Assembly (NCBI GenBank): GCA_914767715.1
Contig: OU612068.1
Coordinates: forward strand, 32,054,001-32,118,000
From: Membranipora membranacea
Lineage: Eukaryota > Bryozoa > Gymnolaemata > Cheilostomatida > Membraniporidae
Length of the DNA stretch: 64,000 bases
Direction: 5' to 3'
Shown: one piece after another, positions 25,706-37,886 of the stretch
Layout of the letters: the number at the start of each line of letters is the position of its first letter
How positions within the stretch are numbered: the first letter of the stretch is position 1
Made by a program: the position numbers and the translations under genes
The notes under the pieces: generated by a model
What the model was told of the DNA's origin: nothing
The model's database searches: none
What the model saw: only the letters and a program-made list of their open reading frames with translations

Positions 25706-25920
25706 TGTTATATTGTGGTGCTGTGTATTGATGGCAATAAGTAATACATCAATAAGACTGATATTTTTTGTGTTGCATGAGCCATTATATTATTGCTTCT
25801 TGCTCCAAACAGGATACAGCACCAAAGGAATGTGCACAGGCAACACTGTGCCTACAGAGTTATAGGAAATAGGGAGTTGTCTTGCATCAAGTATAGTTGA
25901 GACAACTCCAGAATACGACA
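25706..25920 (-). repeat. 3' LTR of the gypsy element
   Basis: This 215-bp LTR has TG...CA ends. It is nearly identical to the two outer parts of the other LTR (28452-28532 and 29015-29145), with only a handful of substitutions, so the insertion is not ancient. Confidence 0.93.
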
Positions 25921-26149
25921 TTACTTTCCATTTTTTTTATATGAAACGTATCAATAGAGTTTTGACATCAAATAGGTTCAGCTGAAATGATTGTCACATC
26001 AAAATACAGGGCAATGCAATGTTCAGTACATCAAATACGTTGTATGTTAGCGATGTCCATCGAGTTCAATAATCCGTATGAGATATCAGTTAGTAGCAGT
26101 TTCGGTAGAGCGAGTCGAGTAGTTAACGGATTTAGTAATCGCCATCAGA

Positions 26150-27325
26150 TTAGGTTTGACGAGAACTCTGCCATGTATCTGTATAGCGGTCGACGGGTCT
26201 TGTAGTGCGTGTACTTCTACGAGGTTGTACGGGAGTAGGAGTGAGATTAGGCGGAGTCGGAGTAGGTGGTAGTCCAGATAATCTGTCAGGTGTGTGTACA
26301 GTAGGCACCGGGTCAACATCGTCAGGTACGGAGGTTGTCATCGGCTCTGGATCTACAACAGTCGGAGAACAGGGCAGCAAATACGGTTTCAAATGAGAAA
26401 TGTTTCTATCAAACCTTCTAGCATCACTTCTCTCAACAGTAACATTGCTCCCACGGGTGCTCACGACAGTAACTGGTTCTGGATAGAAAGGTGTATCAGT
26501 TTTACTAGGTGAAGGATCTTTCATCAAAACTTTGTCACCTGAGTTTAGCTCAAAATAGCTAACAGAATTTTTATGATCTGCATAGAGTTTTGATTTTCCC
26601 TTATACTCAGCATCAAAATCAGAAACATCCAGAAAATCCTCCCTGTTTTCATTCAGAAATGGTAATTTTGTACGGATTTTTCGACCGTAGAGCAGCTCAG
26701 CTGGGGATTTACCAGTGGCTGGATGTGGAATATTACGACAGGCGGTGATGTACCTTTTTACTTCACCCTTATAGTTTTTATTTTCACTATAAGCTGTCTC
26801 AATTCTTTTCATGAGAGACGAATTCTGTCTCTCCACTTCACCGTTGGCTTGAGGCCAGCGAGGAGTGATTCTCAAATGCGTTATACCCTGATGATCACAA
26901 TAATCACGGAACTGTGTTGATGTGAAAGTAGTAGCATTATCAGTTTTCAGAGTTCTGGGCAGGCCATGTGTGAAAAAGATATCAGATAGAGCAGCGATAG
27001 TACAATCAGCATTGATAGTTTTCATGAAACGCACCTCATAAAATCTACTGTGGTAATCTACGACAACAAGAATGTTGTCACCATTAGGCAATGGCCCTAA
27101 ATAATCAGCAGCTAAATCTTCCCATGGATTAGAAGGAAGTTTTGTGGAACGAATAGGCTGTTTGCTTAGCCCACGGCCTGTCAGTTGACATCCATGACAT
27201 GAACGAGTGTAATTTTCAGCTTCTTTTTCCATGCTTGGCCAGCAGACTTTAGACCTTAGGTTTTGTTTTGTACCCACTATACCCAAATGACCTTCATGGG
27301 CTAGTTCTATCACTTGAGTTCTCAA
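26150..27325 (-). pseudogene. Gypsy integrase (intact catalytic core)
   Basis: About 390 open residues. The N-terminal zinc-binding HHCC module is present (HEGH ... CHGC). The DDE core shows Asp in AADYLGPLPNG, Asp in TLKTDNATTF and Glu in PQANGEVERQ. A C-terminal GPY-like strand region with KPYLLP follows, then a Pro/Thr-rich tail. It is in the same frame as the RNase H segment and separated from it by a single TGA (27326-27328) where an Arg or similar codon is expected. Nothing in the core itself appears broken. Confidence 0.88.
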
Positions 27326-28450
27326 TCATTTTGGGATCACTATGCGACTACCTCTTAGCAGGACGTTACCTACACAGCATAACTCATCTGCGACAGCTCG
27401 ATACATCTTATGACCAGCAAATTTGGACCAGTCACCAAACTGAACACATCTGCGAACCTCAAGTAACTCAGAATCTGTACTAGAATCTCTCTCAATTTGT
27501 TTGGTTGTGAGAGCACGAGGAGTTGACTCCAAAGCAACATGCCTGATAAAGGCCATGTCCTCTAACTGAGATTTTGTTAAAGTGGCAGAACTATCAGTTT
27601 TGATTAGACGAGACAACTGATCAGCTATATTGTTTTTACCTGGAATGTGAACAACACGGAACTCGAATGGCTGGAGCCTAAGAACCCATCTTTCGATACG
27701 AGCACTAGTACGCTTCGATTTCTTTTTACCCTTATAGATAGTCAGCAATGGTTGATGATCAGTAACAAGGTCAAATTTTAGACCTAGGAGATAAGACTCA
27801 AAACGCTCACAGGCCCAAACCAGAGCTAAAGCTTCTTTCTCTGTTTGGCTATATCGCCTTTCAACATCAGACAATGTACGATTAGCATAGGAAATGATAC
27901 GACTATCACCATTTTGTATTTGAATCAGAACAGCACCTATTCCTATAGGACTAGCATCAGCGATAACTTTTGTTTCAGCAGAACAATCAAAGTAACCGAG
28001 AGTGACGGGATTTGACATTATTTCCTTGATTTTGTTGAAATGAATGCCTGGATTTCCTTCACTCCGAACTTGAATTTCTTACAGTCGCCATGTGTGAGTT
28101 TTCTTAGTGGTTCAGATATTTCTGTGAGATTTGGTATGAATTTGCAGAGCTGGTTGGCGAGCATTCTGTATAGCCTCGACTTTACCAGCTCCAGGATCAA
28201 TACCATTAGCAGAGAGCTTGTGTCCAAGAAACTCGATCTCTGGCAGAGCGAACTTGCACTTCTCACGGTTGAGTGTTAGGCCGGCATCTTGTAGACGTTG
28301 GAAAACCATTCTTAGTCTGGAATCATGCTGGGCTCTGTCCTCACCATGAACAATGATGTCATCACTCATGTTGGCTACGCCTGGTATTCCCTGAATAGTA
28401 GGTTTACTTGCCTTTAATTCTTCTCCTTGTGTTTCATCCTCGTCGCCAGT
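27326..28450 (-). pseudogene. Gypsy RT tail and RNase H, frameshifted
   Basis: The frame from 28450 goes from a short leader directly into the RT motif-C region (GVANMSDDIIVHGED) and on to FLGHKLSANGI. A deletion plus shift near 28150 removes the following loop, and reading resumes as KFIPNLTEISEPLRKLTHG. A further one-base shift near 28030 leads to the RNase H frame (27328-28018). That frame has the acidic residues in VIADASPIG, TEKEALALVWA and VTDHQPL and the VHIPGKNNIADQLSR end. The element is dead for replication. Confidence 0.85.
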
Positions 28451-28451
28451 T

Positions 28452-29145
28452 TGTTATATTGTGGTGTTGTGTATTGATGGCAATTAGTAATACATCAATA
28501 AGACTGATATTGTTTGTGTTTCATGAGCCATTGGTAATACACCTGTAATTGGGTGAAGGTCAACTTGTTGCACCCATCCTCCAAAATAAAATGATTAGTA
28601 TGCTGATGACAAATGAGGGTGTAGCCAATTCAAAAGCACTGCTATCAGTGATATTGAACCCTGTTAATATTTTCAGGTGTATTTGCAATGGAAATTTATT
28701 GAATTAAGTTTTGAAAATTCTTTTTGCAAAATCATTTTAGGAAGATCGATGCATACGGTTTGGCTAATGTAAATTAGACCGGAAATTTGAGAACAATGCA
28801 ATGGTCTTACATATGGGGCCACTGAAAAAATTTGACAACGAATTTTCAACCCATGCCATAGTCACCAATATGGAAGAGCAGAAGTATACCATCATTTTGA
28901 GTGGTATGGTTAAAGAATTGAAAAAACCTGAAGCAGGCCTATTGAGGTGACAAGTCAACATAGTTTGCATGTAAGGCAATGGGGAAATAAATAGAGGTGT
29001 TGGACCTAATAGTGTTATTGCTTCTTGCTCCAAACAGGATACAGCACAAAAGGAATGTGCACAGGCAACACTGTGCCTACAGAGTTATAGGAAATAGGGA
29101 GTTGTCTTGCATCAAGTATAGTTAAGACAACTCCAGAATACGACA
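28452..29145 (-). repeat. 5' LTR of the gypsy element carrying a ~480-bp insertion
   Basis: LTR sequence is present at 28452-28532 and 29015-29145. The block between them (28533-29014) is absent from the partner LTR, which has only ATA at that place. The insert begins GGTAATACACCT and has AGGTGTTGGACC close to its other end, an imperfect inverted pair. This suggests a small DNA transposon of unknown class. Confidence 0.85.
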
Positions 29146-29399
29146 CTATTAAAAGTCAAAGTTAAAACACAGTTAAAATTGTATAAGTCAAAACTCAACT
29201 ATAAGTTTAAAACTCAACTAACCGACTCTCTATGAATATCAAAGTTCTCATTTATATAGGCAGCGGTCACAACACCAGGTCTACGTGGACACACAATCAA
29301 AAGGTACAAATCATATATAATAGTCCGATAAAATCATAATGGTTCGATAGCAGCATAATTCTACGGCGGGAAACCGGCTTAGATCAAAAGGATGAAGCT

Positions 29400-29625
29400 A
29401 TTTGTTGAACTATAAAATCAAAGTTTTATGCAATATTTTCTTGTGGAGGGTGAAAGATGAGGTAATAATGTTACGGCATACGAGATTTTGTCTATCTGGC
29501 ACCCAAGGATCAAACGATTTGTTGAACTATAAAATTACAGTTTTATGTAACATTTTCTTGTGTAGGGTGAACAATCAGGTAGATTACGGCATAAAGGACT
29601 TTGTCTGTCTGGCGGCTGACTTATT
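29400..29625. repeat. Two-copy imperfect tandem duplication (~115-bp unit)
   Basis: The unit TTTGTTGAACTATAAAATCA... at 29400 is repeated from about 29518. It runs through TTTTCTTGTG, GGTGAA and ACGGCATA to GTCTGTCTGGC. The copies differ by substitutions and small indels, and the duplication lies immediately 5' of the LINE-A fragment. Its reading frame is open through both units, probably by chance. Confidence 0.8.
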
Positions 29626-29729
29626 ATTTAAAGTTAATATTGTTACGTCAGGACCCATCCAGCGGCTGACTCTAACTAGGTTATGTGCAAAGAGAATACG
29701 AAAACTGCTTCGTTCAATCCACAACATTG

Positions 29730-30547
29730 ATAAACATAAAAAATCTCACTATATGCTTGTACAACCCTCTCATAGAGCCACATCTCTAGATTTAGATCTA
29801 AAAATTAACCATAAAAGACTAAACCGAAATGCCAATACCAAACTCCTTGGTTTTACTTTGAATGACTCATTGACATGGGACGATCATGTAGACCAGATTT
29901 GCACCAAAATAAACAAAAGTTTGGCATTATTCCAGAAATGCAGGGCATTCCTAGATAGTAAATCATCTCGTAACTTTTATTTCCAGTATGTCTTTTGGCA
30001 TATGATATATGGCATCCGCATATATGGCAACCTATCACCACAATATATTCTTGAAAGAATATACTTGCTCCAAAAGAGGGCTTTCCGCCTAATAGCAAAT
30101 GTCAACCACATACCATATCATCTAATACATACAAGAGATTTACATAGATCTCTTGGTCTGATTTCTTTTCCTCTCCTTGCTGGTCATTTCACCAGTATAT
30201 TTGGTTTTCAAGTTTTGCATTTGATTGCACCAGACTTTCTTTTTGAAGGCTTTATTCCAGCTAGCTCTAAAACCTTTTTTAGAGACAAATACCTATTACA
30301 TTATCACACTGATCAATTAAGACAAAAAATCACTACAACTTTTAACTCTTTACCAATTCAGATACGCTCAGCAACCAAACTTACTCACTTTAAACAACAA
30401 CTATCAAAGCACTTTATATCCTATTAATTCTTGTTACTTGAGTATTTTTTCTTTTTCTCTCCGCTTAAGTTTTTTCTTTTTTGTTCTGTCGCTGCATGAA
30501 AAACATTCCTAAAGATGATGTAGAATGACAATAAAAGTATATATATG
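29730..30547 (+). mobile_element. LINE-A 3' fragment, second copy
   Basis: The frame from about 29735 to 30427 encodes the post-catalytic part of a LINE RT ORF. It includes KKSHYMLVQ, TKLLGFTLNDSLTWDDHVDQ, IYGIRIYGNL, LLQKRAFRLIANVNHIPYHL and a C-terminus KHFISY. It is followed by a 3' UTR ending GACAATAAAAGTATATAT. It matches the copy at 1-1264 segment by segment but lacks the MITE there. It is 5'-truncated before the RT core. Confidence 0.88.
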
Positions 30548-30790
30548 GCAAGGTTCATCCAAAATCATGGTAGAGGCTCAATAGAATGGAATAAATATAC
30601 CTTTTTGAAGTAATAGATCCTACTTGGGATGATTTATTCAACATACTAACAAGACCATCAAAAGGTTCCCCTCCATTTCCTTCTCCAATCACAATCACAG
30701 AGCAATCCCCCAAATTCATCGTATGTCCGATAGAGTTCTCATAGGGAGGATAGATATATGGATTCTATAAAACATGTATAGAACTGGTAT

Positions 30791-33115
30791 TGTTTGTTTG
30801 TTTGTTTAATTTATGACTTCTCATCCGAGAATGCTTACATAATAAAAGTAGTGTGCTTTCAAAAAGCCCCTCTAAAAATATATGAACAAAAATAAAATAA
30901 ATCATTTCAAACGGCATAAAACTCAGGATTGGCAAAAATTCCACATTTTCTCTTCTCAGTTCGACATTTAGGCATACTAATGGTGCCCTCAGAGTTTCGG
31001 GTTGAGCGTCTGAGTCTGGTTTTATTGAGCGGAAGTCGATTGTGTAGGGGATGGTTATCGTCAGATAAAATACGATGTATGTATTTGTGGCATATGTCGT
31101 TTAGTAAGTCATTTAGTGGTAGCAAATTCGCAGCTGCAAGTCGATCATCGTAGTGTTCGAGGTCAGAGAAAATAATCCTCATTGCAAGCCGCTGACATCT
31201 CTCAATATCATTCCTCAGACATTCGGTGGTGTAAGGGTACCAAGCACCTGCAGGGTGGGTGAGAGCTGCGACTACTTGGGTTTTGTACATTAGTACTAGG
31301 CTTTGTTGGTTTACTCCGGACTGTTTTAATACGAGCAGACCGTGACATCTTTTGTTCGCTGACTTAGTGATGTTAGCCACATGCTCATTGAATCGTAGAT
31401 GTTGGTCGATGGTAAGATCAATTAGTTTGGTAGAAGCTACGTTGTCTACGTTGTGTGATTGATTCATTGTGAGAGTTTTCGACATTATCATCTGTTTCTT
31501 AAGAGAAAGGTTCAATGTCTTAGTTTTTGTAGCATTCAGTAGCATTTTGTTGTCGTGCGCCCATTTAGTACATTCATCGATAAGCTGCTGACTGACGGGT
31601 GGAGGTTCAAACTTGACAGCGTTGTAAGTATTGCTTATTATTTGAAGATCAGCTTTCTGGAGAGACAGGTAGTTGGTTGTGTCATCAGCGTATTTCACAG
31701 TGCTGGCAGTGGAGAATTGAAGCGAATCAACAAACGCCAACCATAGAGTAGGTCCACACAAGGTCCCTTGTGGAACGCCTATGTTGGAAGATACAGTGTG
31801 AGATTTCACTTGGTGCTGATGAATCACTGCTTGTTGTTTTCTGTTTTCTAGATAACTCGCGACTAGAGCCACAAGGGCGTTTGGGAGCTCAAACTGTCTC
31901 AACTTTTGCAGAAGAAGAGTGTGATTCATAAGGTCAAAGGCCTTGCTGAAATCATATAATATCATTTGGGCCCCGATGTTGTTACAATTGTCCATGGCCT
32001 TGGTGACGTCATCAAGAACGCTAACAAGAGCATCTGTGCATCCTACACCCGGCATACAGGCAAACTGGTTGCCTTGCAGCTTGGGGAGGATATGGGTACG
32101 GATTCGTCTGTTTATGAAGTTTTCAGCAACTTTACCTACATGCCATAAAAGAGATATTGGGCGATAGTCTTTACAAGTGGATGGAGAGTTTGTTTTAGCT
32201 ATCGGTATAACTTCTGCAGTTTTGTAGAGTGCTGGGAACTTTGCTTCTCTTTGTGAATGGTTGATTATATCGGCTATCGGTACACAGAGGTCTTCGTGAC
32301 AGAGTTTTCTTATTCAGGGAGGATAATCTTTACTGTGGACGGACTTCTGAGTTTCTATATTTCTCAGCGCAGTTTTCACTTGACCTATTGGAACATCATC
32401 AACAGAACAGAGCTCATCAATTTGGTAACTTGAATAATCAGTTGGTGGTTGAACATCCATAGTAACGTAGTAGTTGTTGAGTTTGTTGAAAAACTGCTGT
32501 GGGTCATGAAGTGTGTCATCAATGATTTAGTGTGTCGGTACCTTGGCTTTCGATTTACTATCAAAGGATCTGACATTCTTCCACCAATTAGCAGTACCAG
32601 CTTTCAGGTGATTGATCTTTTGATCGAAGAAGCTTCGCTTTGATTTTGTTACAATTAGATCAAGCATAGTCCGGAGATAGGTATATGAGGGTTTCCCTTG
32701 GCTGAAAGCTTTCTCCTTTGCACGCCTTAGCTTTTGTGTGAGGGGGGTTTCCCATGCAGGTGAGCTATTCTGAGGAATGCGGAATCTCATAAGCGGACAA
32801 TGTTTGTGATATACATCAGTGACTATTGTCTGATACGCTTCTACTTTAGCATCTAGGTTCTTAATGGGATCGAGATATGACCAGTCTATCTTATCTATAT
32901 TCCCATGTTGTTGAATCACACATCTGATGCGAATTATGGCAGAAGAGAGTTTGACCCGGTTTAAGTGGTCAAACGGTGCCCGTGTTGATGGTAGTAACAT
33001 TTCAATCGATAAGAATGTGGTTGATGTTGAAATGCCATTCTGCCATAACCTGGAGCAATGTTTGAGCATCTTAAATTGTTAACTCGGATCTAAGATATCC
33101 CAGTTTAAGTGTAAC
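30791..33115 (-). mobile_element. LINE (CR1-like), 5'-truncated, inside an intron of pseudogene D1
   Basis: On the minus strand the ORF runs from about 33110. The pre-RT region is at 33069-32527 (including GNIDKIDWSYLDP and KRSFFDQKINHLKAG). The RT core is at 32055-30907: GAQMILYDFSKAFDLMNHTL, NIGVPQGTLCGPTLWLAFVD and VKYADDTTNYLSL. The C-terminus contains VAALTHPAGAWYPY. Stops occur near 32530 and 32305. The 3' end carries a short AAAC repeat (TTGTTTGTTTG on + at 30791-30805), the microsatellite tail typical of CR1/L2-like elements. The endonuclease is missing. Confidence 0.88.
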
Positions 33116-36100
33116 AAATCACTTGCTACTGTTACAATACAAATTAAATAACTGCAACAATGTTTTCTTTTTTCCCAGAAGAAAAATCAAGCTGGATGTG
33201 TAGTTTAGCAACATATGATAGCACACCTAACGCATATGTTATACCAAAATGAAAAAATGTTATGTTGTAAATGTGAATGTATGCCAGCTGTAAGAATAGA
33301 AGTCCGAAGACACCTAATGTTTAGGAAGTTTAGGCATGGCTTGACATGTCCAAGAAGGAAGCATGTCTGTGTATGAGGAGACTTCCCTGGACATAGATAA
33401 TTTTTAACTCATATATGAACAGAACTTCTCTGTGTGTCATTGCAGAATTGATTATTCAGGGATTTTTTTTAGCAAGCTTGGGCGGGGTAGCTCTCATTTC
33501 TATGCTGAACTTGCAAGGGCTGTAAGAATTGATATTAATCAGTAACAAATAGATTAAATAAGTTCAACTGGCGTTTTCTTACATTACCGTAGGCAACAGC
33601 AGCCCAATGTACACCTTGTATTTCTGGCTGGCTGACATGGAACTATTTGTGGCTGATATATATTTATACTACACTCCGCAGGTGCTACTTATATTTCACA
33701 TACTCACAGATAACGCAACACCAATAGACAGGATGCATCGCTCATCCCGACACCACCATATAATGTAGTAGATCCCATGATAGCGATAGAACTTTCATCT
33801 GCTCTCATTCCCAGAGCTAGCAGTCCCTTGGCAAATCTGTCAGCCTCAAAATGAAACCAATATGGTGGGAGAAGCGTTTGGTTGTTTTGATAGGAGATCT
33901 AATCCAGTCTTACTGTTTACTTCACAGTTGAAGTTTTCTATTCGTGTTTAATCTAAATTTGCAATTTGTAATTTCTTCGATGTCAACATAATATGAAGGT
34001 TTCTTGAAAAAAGAGGATCCCAAATACGTGAATCTGTTAATTCATTGTAATGAGTCCAGGTCTACAATAGCATCAAAATCTCACTCACCAGATCAAGGAG
34101 CGCTACATTAGTCATCATCTCCCCCGTCTCAATGTTCAGAATATTACCCACAAATCCCTTTTTCCTCGCCTCGTCCCATAGTCAATATGGAATGGTGTCT
34201 TCATAAGGCTTTTTGGGATTCCTTGTATCCACATAGCTTTTGGATAATGGATAATTAGACATACTGATAGCTCTGATATTATCACCAGACACCAACCCAA
34301 ATCTAACAGTTTCCCTCCACAAGAGGTCGTCTTGATATCTCGACATGCAATGTATGTGAAAATGTGAGGATTCTCAGCGCAATACACAAAAATATATCAA
34401 ACTAGGTCGATATGTCAGCATAAAGGTCATACAAATTCAATGTGGTTTCGGTTACATAGAGTAGGATAGTCTTCGTATTTGACATCAAATTGTATGAAAC
34501 TTCATTTACAAAACGGCAAAAATATGAGCTAGAGGTGTATTGTCAGTTTATTGTCTGTTACCTGATCATTATATGGAAAAGCTGGGATTATTATTCTCAA
34601 TCAGAATTGGGTTAGAACACCAATGGTGCATATTTGTATTACTAAGTTGAAGGAAGGAAACATTTTTGCTACTGAAAAGCATGTGGAAAGCAGGTTTTCT
34701 CTACACATGTAACAATTTTCTCTTGAAAATTTGTTACAATCTCACATAATCTATAGTCTATAATACGTATTAGCTTTGGGCAAACAAAGCTAACTGCAGA
34801 AACGGCCTCAAATATCTATCCTGGCACCCATCTTCTCAGCCATATCTCTGAATAATTGAGTCACACCCACAAATGGGTCTGTCGTTATCATCTCAGCCAC
34901 GCCTCTCTCAGCTTCTTTTTACTTACCTGAAACAACATTAGAAAGAAACCTAAGTGACGACCTGTGTTATCAGTAAGAAAAATTATCAATATCCTGCATT
35001 CTCTGTTATCTGCTTCAGAAAAATACGATGTGAGATAGTTTTTCGAAATCCTCGGGCTAGAGAACACAACTAACAAATAAAATTGTGTCACGTTTATATT
35101 TGGGGCTTGCTCAAGTTGTCAATCAATTATATTTTGTAATGACATAACTAGATAGAACTGTACATACGTTCCTGGAGTTGGCAGTTTGTGGTAACTCATC
35201 AAAGTAAATAAATACAGCAGGCAATACTGATGTACTGATCTGTCAGCTGAAAATGGAACAAAAAGCTGACAATGAGTAATGATAAGAATTTTTTTACAAT
35301 TCATTGTTTAGGAATCCCAGCTAGTCTTTTGATCGGAATTTTAGGCTCTGTAAAGTTTTAGCAACTAGAAAACAAACCTTTCACAAGATGTGATTATCGT
35401 CAGCACCGTAAATAGGTTTCCAAACAGAATAACTGGTATCAAAATTGTCAACATAATCAGGTACTCACCCCGTGATTCAATGTATGCTGAATCAGCTCAG
35501 ATTCATCTGGTTTTGCTGCTCCAGTCACCAAACTATAATAAACAGAGCTCCATTACGTGAAATGTTTTTGGTGGTTATGTTTTTTTGTTGCTCCTTTTGA
35601 GAAATGTTCACTAATACTGAACGGTATTTGCTAAAAAAAACTACCTGATTTTTAAAAATTGATTACTAATAAGATTAAGAATGACCACCAAGAGATCACT
35701 AACTTTCAGGTAGAGAAATGTGGAGTGTGCTTACACACTGATTTATCAGAAATCAAATGTATTTTAGTTAGATTCCACAAAATCCTGGCTAGGATAGATG
35801 GCGCCCAGTACTAAATCAGTCATTACTGAAGATTGTAAGTTTATACATAATTGTTACTATTAGAAACATTCGATCTATGATCAAGGAACAGCGACTTTAT
35901 TATTATCATTTTCTTAAATGCACATTTACGAGGGAAGGTTTGTGATTACCGTTATAAAGAGTAAGATGGGACACATACCAGATACAATATGTTACTTCAT
36001 CACCCATCCAGTCATTTCTATGTCCAGATATAACCTAAATCAATGGCAGATTTATTTCACAATCATATCCACAGAGTTATTACTTTTGCTCATTTTACTT

Positions 36101-37886
36101 ATGGTTTATAATCAGATCTCTAAGGGACAAACAACGTAACCATGGTGGAGAGTGAAGCTTTACATATTTCTGCCAATTCTAGTTGTTTTGGGCGTAAATA
36201 GCAGCAGCCTCAGAAATAAGAGATAGAAAGTGATGGTACAGATATAGAGTTACAGAGGCTATTAGATCACTAATCCAAACAACATGGCTCGTGGCATAGC
36301 ATTGACCAATCAAGGTAGAGTTGTCTTGTTTGTTGTAAAGAGAAGACAACTCTGTAGGGAAATGAGAGACCTGTGTATTTTTTATTTCACCACACCCTTC
36401 ACTGTTTGATAGTAAAATATTTAGCTTACTGATATATCTCGAATGCTAGGATGGCTAGGATGGCTTGGGGTAAAGAGCTTTTGCAAAAACTTTGAATCTC
36501 AAAGCATCTGCTAATCTGCCTTTCACATTAAATCCTCCATCAGAACGCATCACTGCAATATCTCTACAACACAGATCCATGGACATATTTTAGTATGAGT
36601 TTGTTATGCAGTGAGTCAGACTTCACACTTATAAAATGGCCATAGAGGAGTATTTATGAAACCAAGGCAAAGACAAATTATTTGGTGAGTAACGAGGAAG
36701 GTATTCTGGCTAAGTTTCATCGGATTACCCAGTTCGAGCAAATCCATCATCAGTTATAAATTTCCTGTAAAGGTCTTCTTGCTTTCTGTACGTCGTCAGC
36801 ATACAGGTATTCTTTATCTGCAATTCCCCCTCCTGGCCTATACCGATGACTTCATCATTTTCATCAACAATACGTATCTATAAAATTCATAAAGCTTAAG
36901 GATAAAGCTAAGATCAGGTTTTGTCAGTTGTTCCTTGCAATATAACAACTCGGGAATAAGCTTGTCTTCACTTTTCCTGTGGGCCGATAACTTGGGTAAC
37001 TCAAACCAGCAAGAGTTGGCTCTGTTATGATACCACCTTATGTTTTCAAATCTATGTTGAGGACCTTGCATTAGACCTATGATAAGACAGAGCATGAAAG
37101 CTGTGCAAATAAATTATAAATTATGTCATATACTTCACAGTCTTTAGCAGCGTAAAGTACTGAGTTGTGACTAGAATCTTCAGCATCTGGTCCAGGCTTA
37201 ATACTTATACACGCAACTAGACCAATCTCACTCATTTCCAAACATGGTCTACAAATTTCATGACTCACTCAATTGCACATAAAATAATTCACACCATTTC
37301 AAGCTCTAGTACTGTATCAACACAGAGTTTTACTCCTTGGGTTTATGTCTCGTCTAGTAATTGACAGAGTACGCAAGTACGCCATAAGTATCCAACTACT
37401 CATGATAATATGCACAACTGCAGTCAGAGTGGAAAAATGTAAATATGCAGTTAATGTAAAAATGCAAGTTTTACTTTTAATACTCAGGTATCACTTTTCA
37501 CTTGGAGTGCAGCCTGCCTGGCTGTATGTTGATGTCTCTTGTTGTCTCACAATCAGAGCCCACGGAGAGTCCTGGTGGTTTGTAACATTTGTGTTTGTGT
37601 GGTCCGCTAACATTTCACACAATACACATGCATCGGTCTAAGAAGAATGTAAAAAATAAAATGCATATGCGGGACATACATACGAAAGCTCTACCCTTGG
37701 AGAAGTTGAGCAGTTTCTCTTTGAATCTCCTGGAGGTAATTTGTCCTGCGTACAATGAATACTGCATAGGTGGTAGTTTCAGATTGTTCTCTTCCATATA
37801 TCTGGCGATAGGTTGTGTTATACCTGCTAATACCGCCAGTATTTTAACCCTGGCAATATGTATATTATCATTCAACAAATACAATA

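Larger units (their letters stand above)
25706..29145 (-). mobile_element. Ty3/gypsy LTR retrotransposon, internally deleted, with 5-bp target duplication
   Basis: LTRs bound the element and it is flanked by a perfect 5-bp repeat CTATT (25701-25705 and 29146-29150). On the minus strand each LTR starts TGTCGTATTC and ends AATATAACA. The primer-binding site begins TGGCGACGAGG three bases inside the 5' LTR (about 28448-28438). The polypurine tract AAAAAAAATGGAAAGTAA abuts the 3' LTR. Gag, protease and most of reverse transcriptase are missing: the leader runs straight into RT at the ASDD-type motif. What remains is RT tail, RNase H and integrase with several disabling changes. It therefore cannot move by itself. 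Confidence 0.93.
24587..34262 (-). pseudogene. ANL-superfamily acyl-CoA synthetase-like pseudogene, copy D1 (5' half, split by retroelements)
   Basis: Minus-strand exons can be recognised: 34262-34089, 33844-33708, 30764-30601 and 24694-24587. They give the N-terminal part of an AMP-forming synthetase. Its start is MSNYPLSKSYVDTRNPKK, with LADRFAKGLLALGMRA next, then a GEPFDGLVSMLNKSSQ block. The stretch DELTKAKNRVRPDHPGRFIF follows, leading into the expected SSG of the A3 nucleotide-binding motif. It is broken by an in-frame TGA in the first exon (before LWDEARKKG) and by a one-base deletion in the second (137 bp against 138 bp in copy D2). Everything after the fourth exon is also lost. One intron holds a 2.3-kb LINE. 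The next has swollen to about 5.9 kb with LINE-A, a gypsy element and another LINE fragment. Similarity to the D2 copy extends through introns, so the two arose by segmental tandem duplication. Confidence 0.8.

Noticed and set aside
29402-30427. 341-codon plus frame as a host gene
   Set aside because: Its second half is LINE-A reverse-transcriptase sequence and its first half is a tandem duplication.
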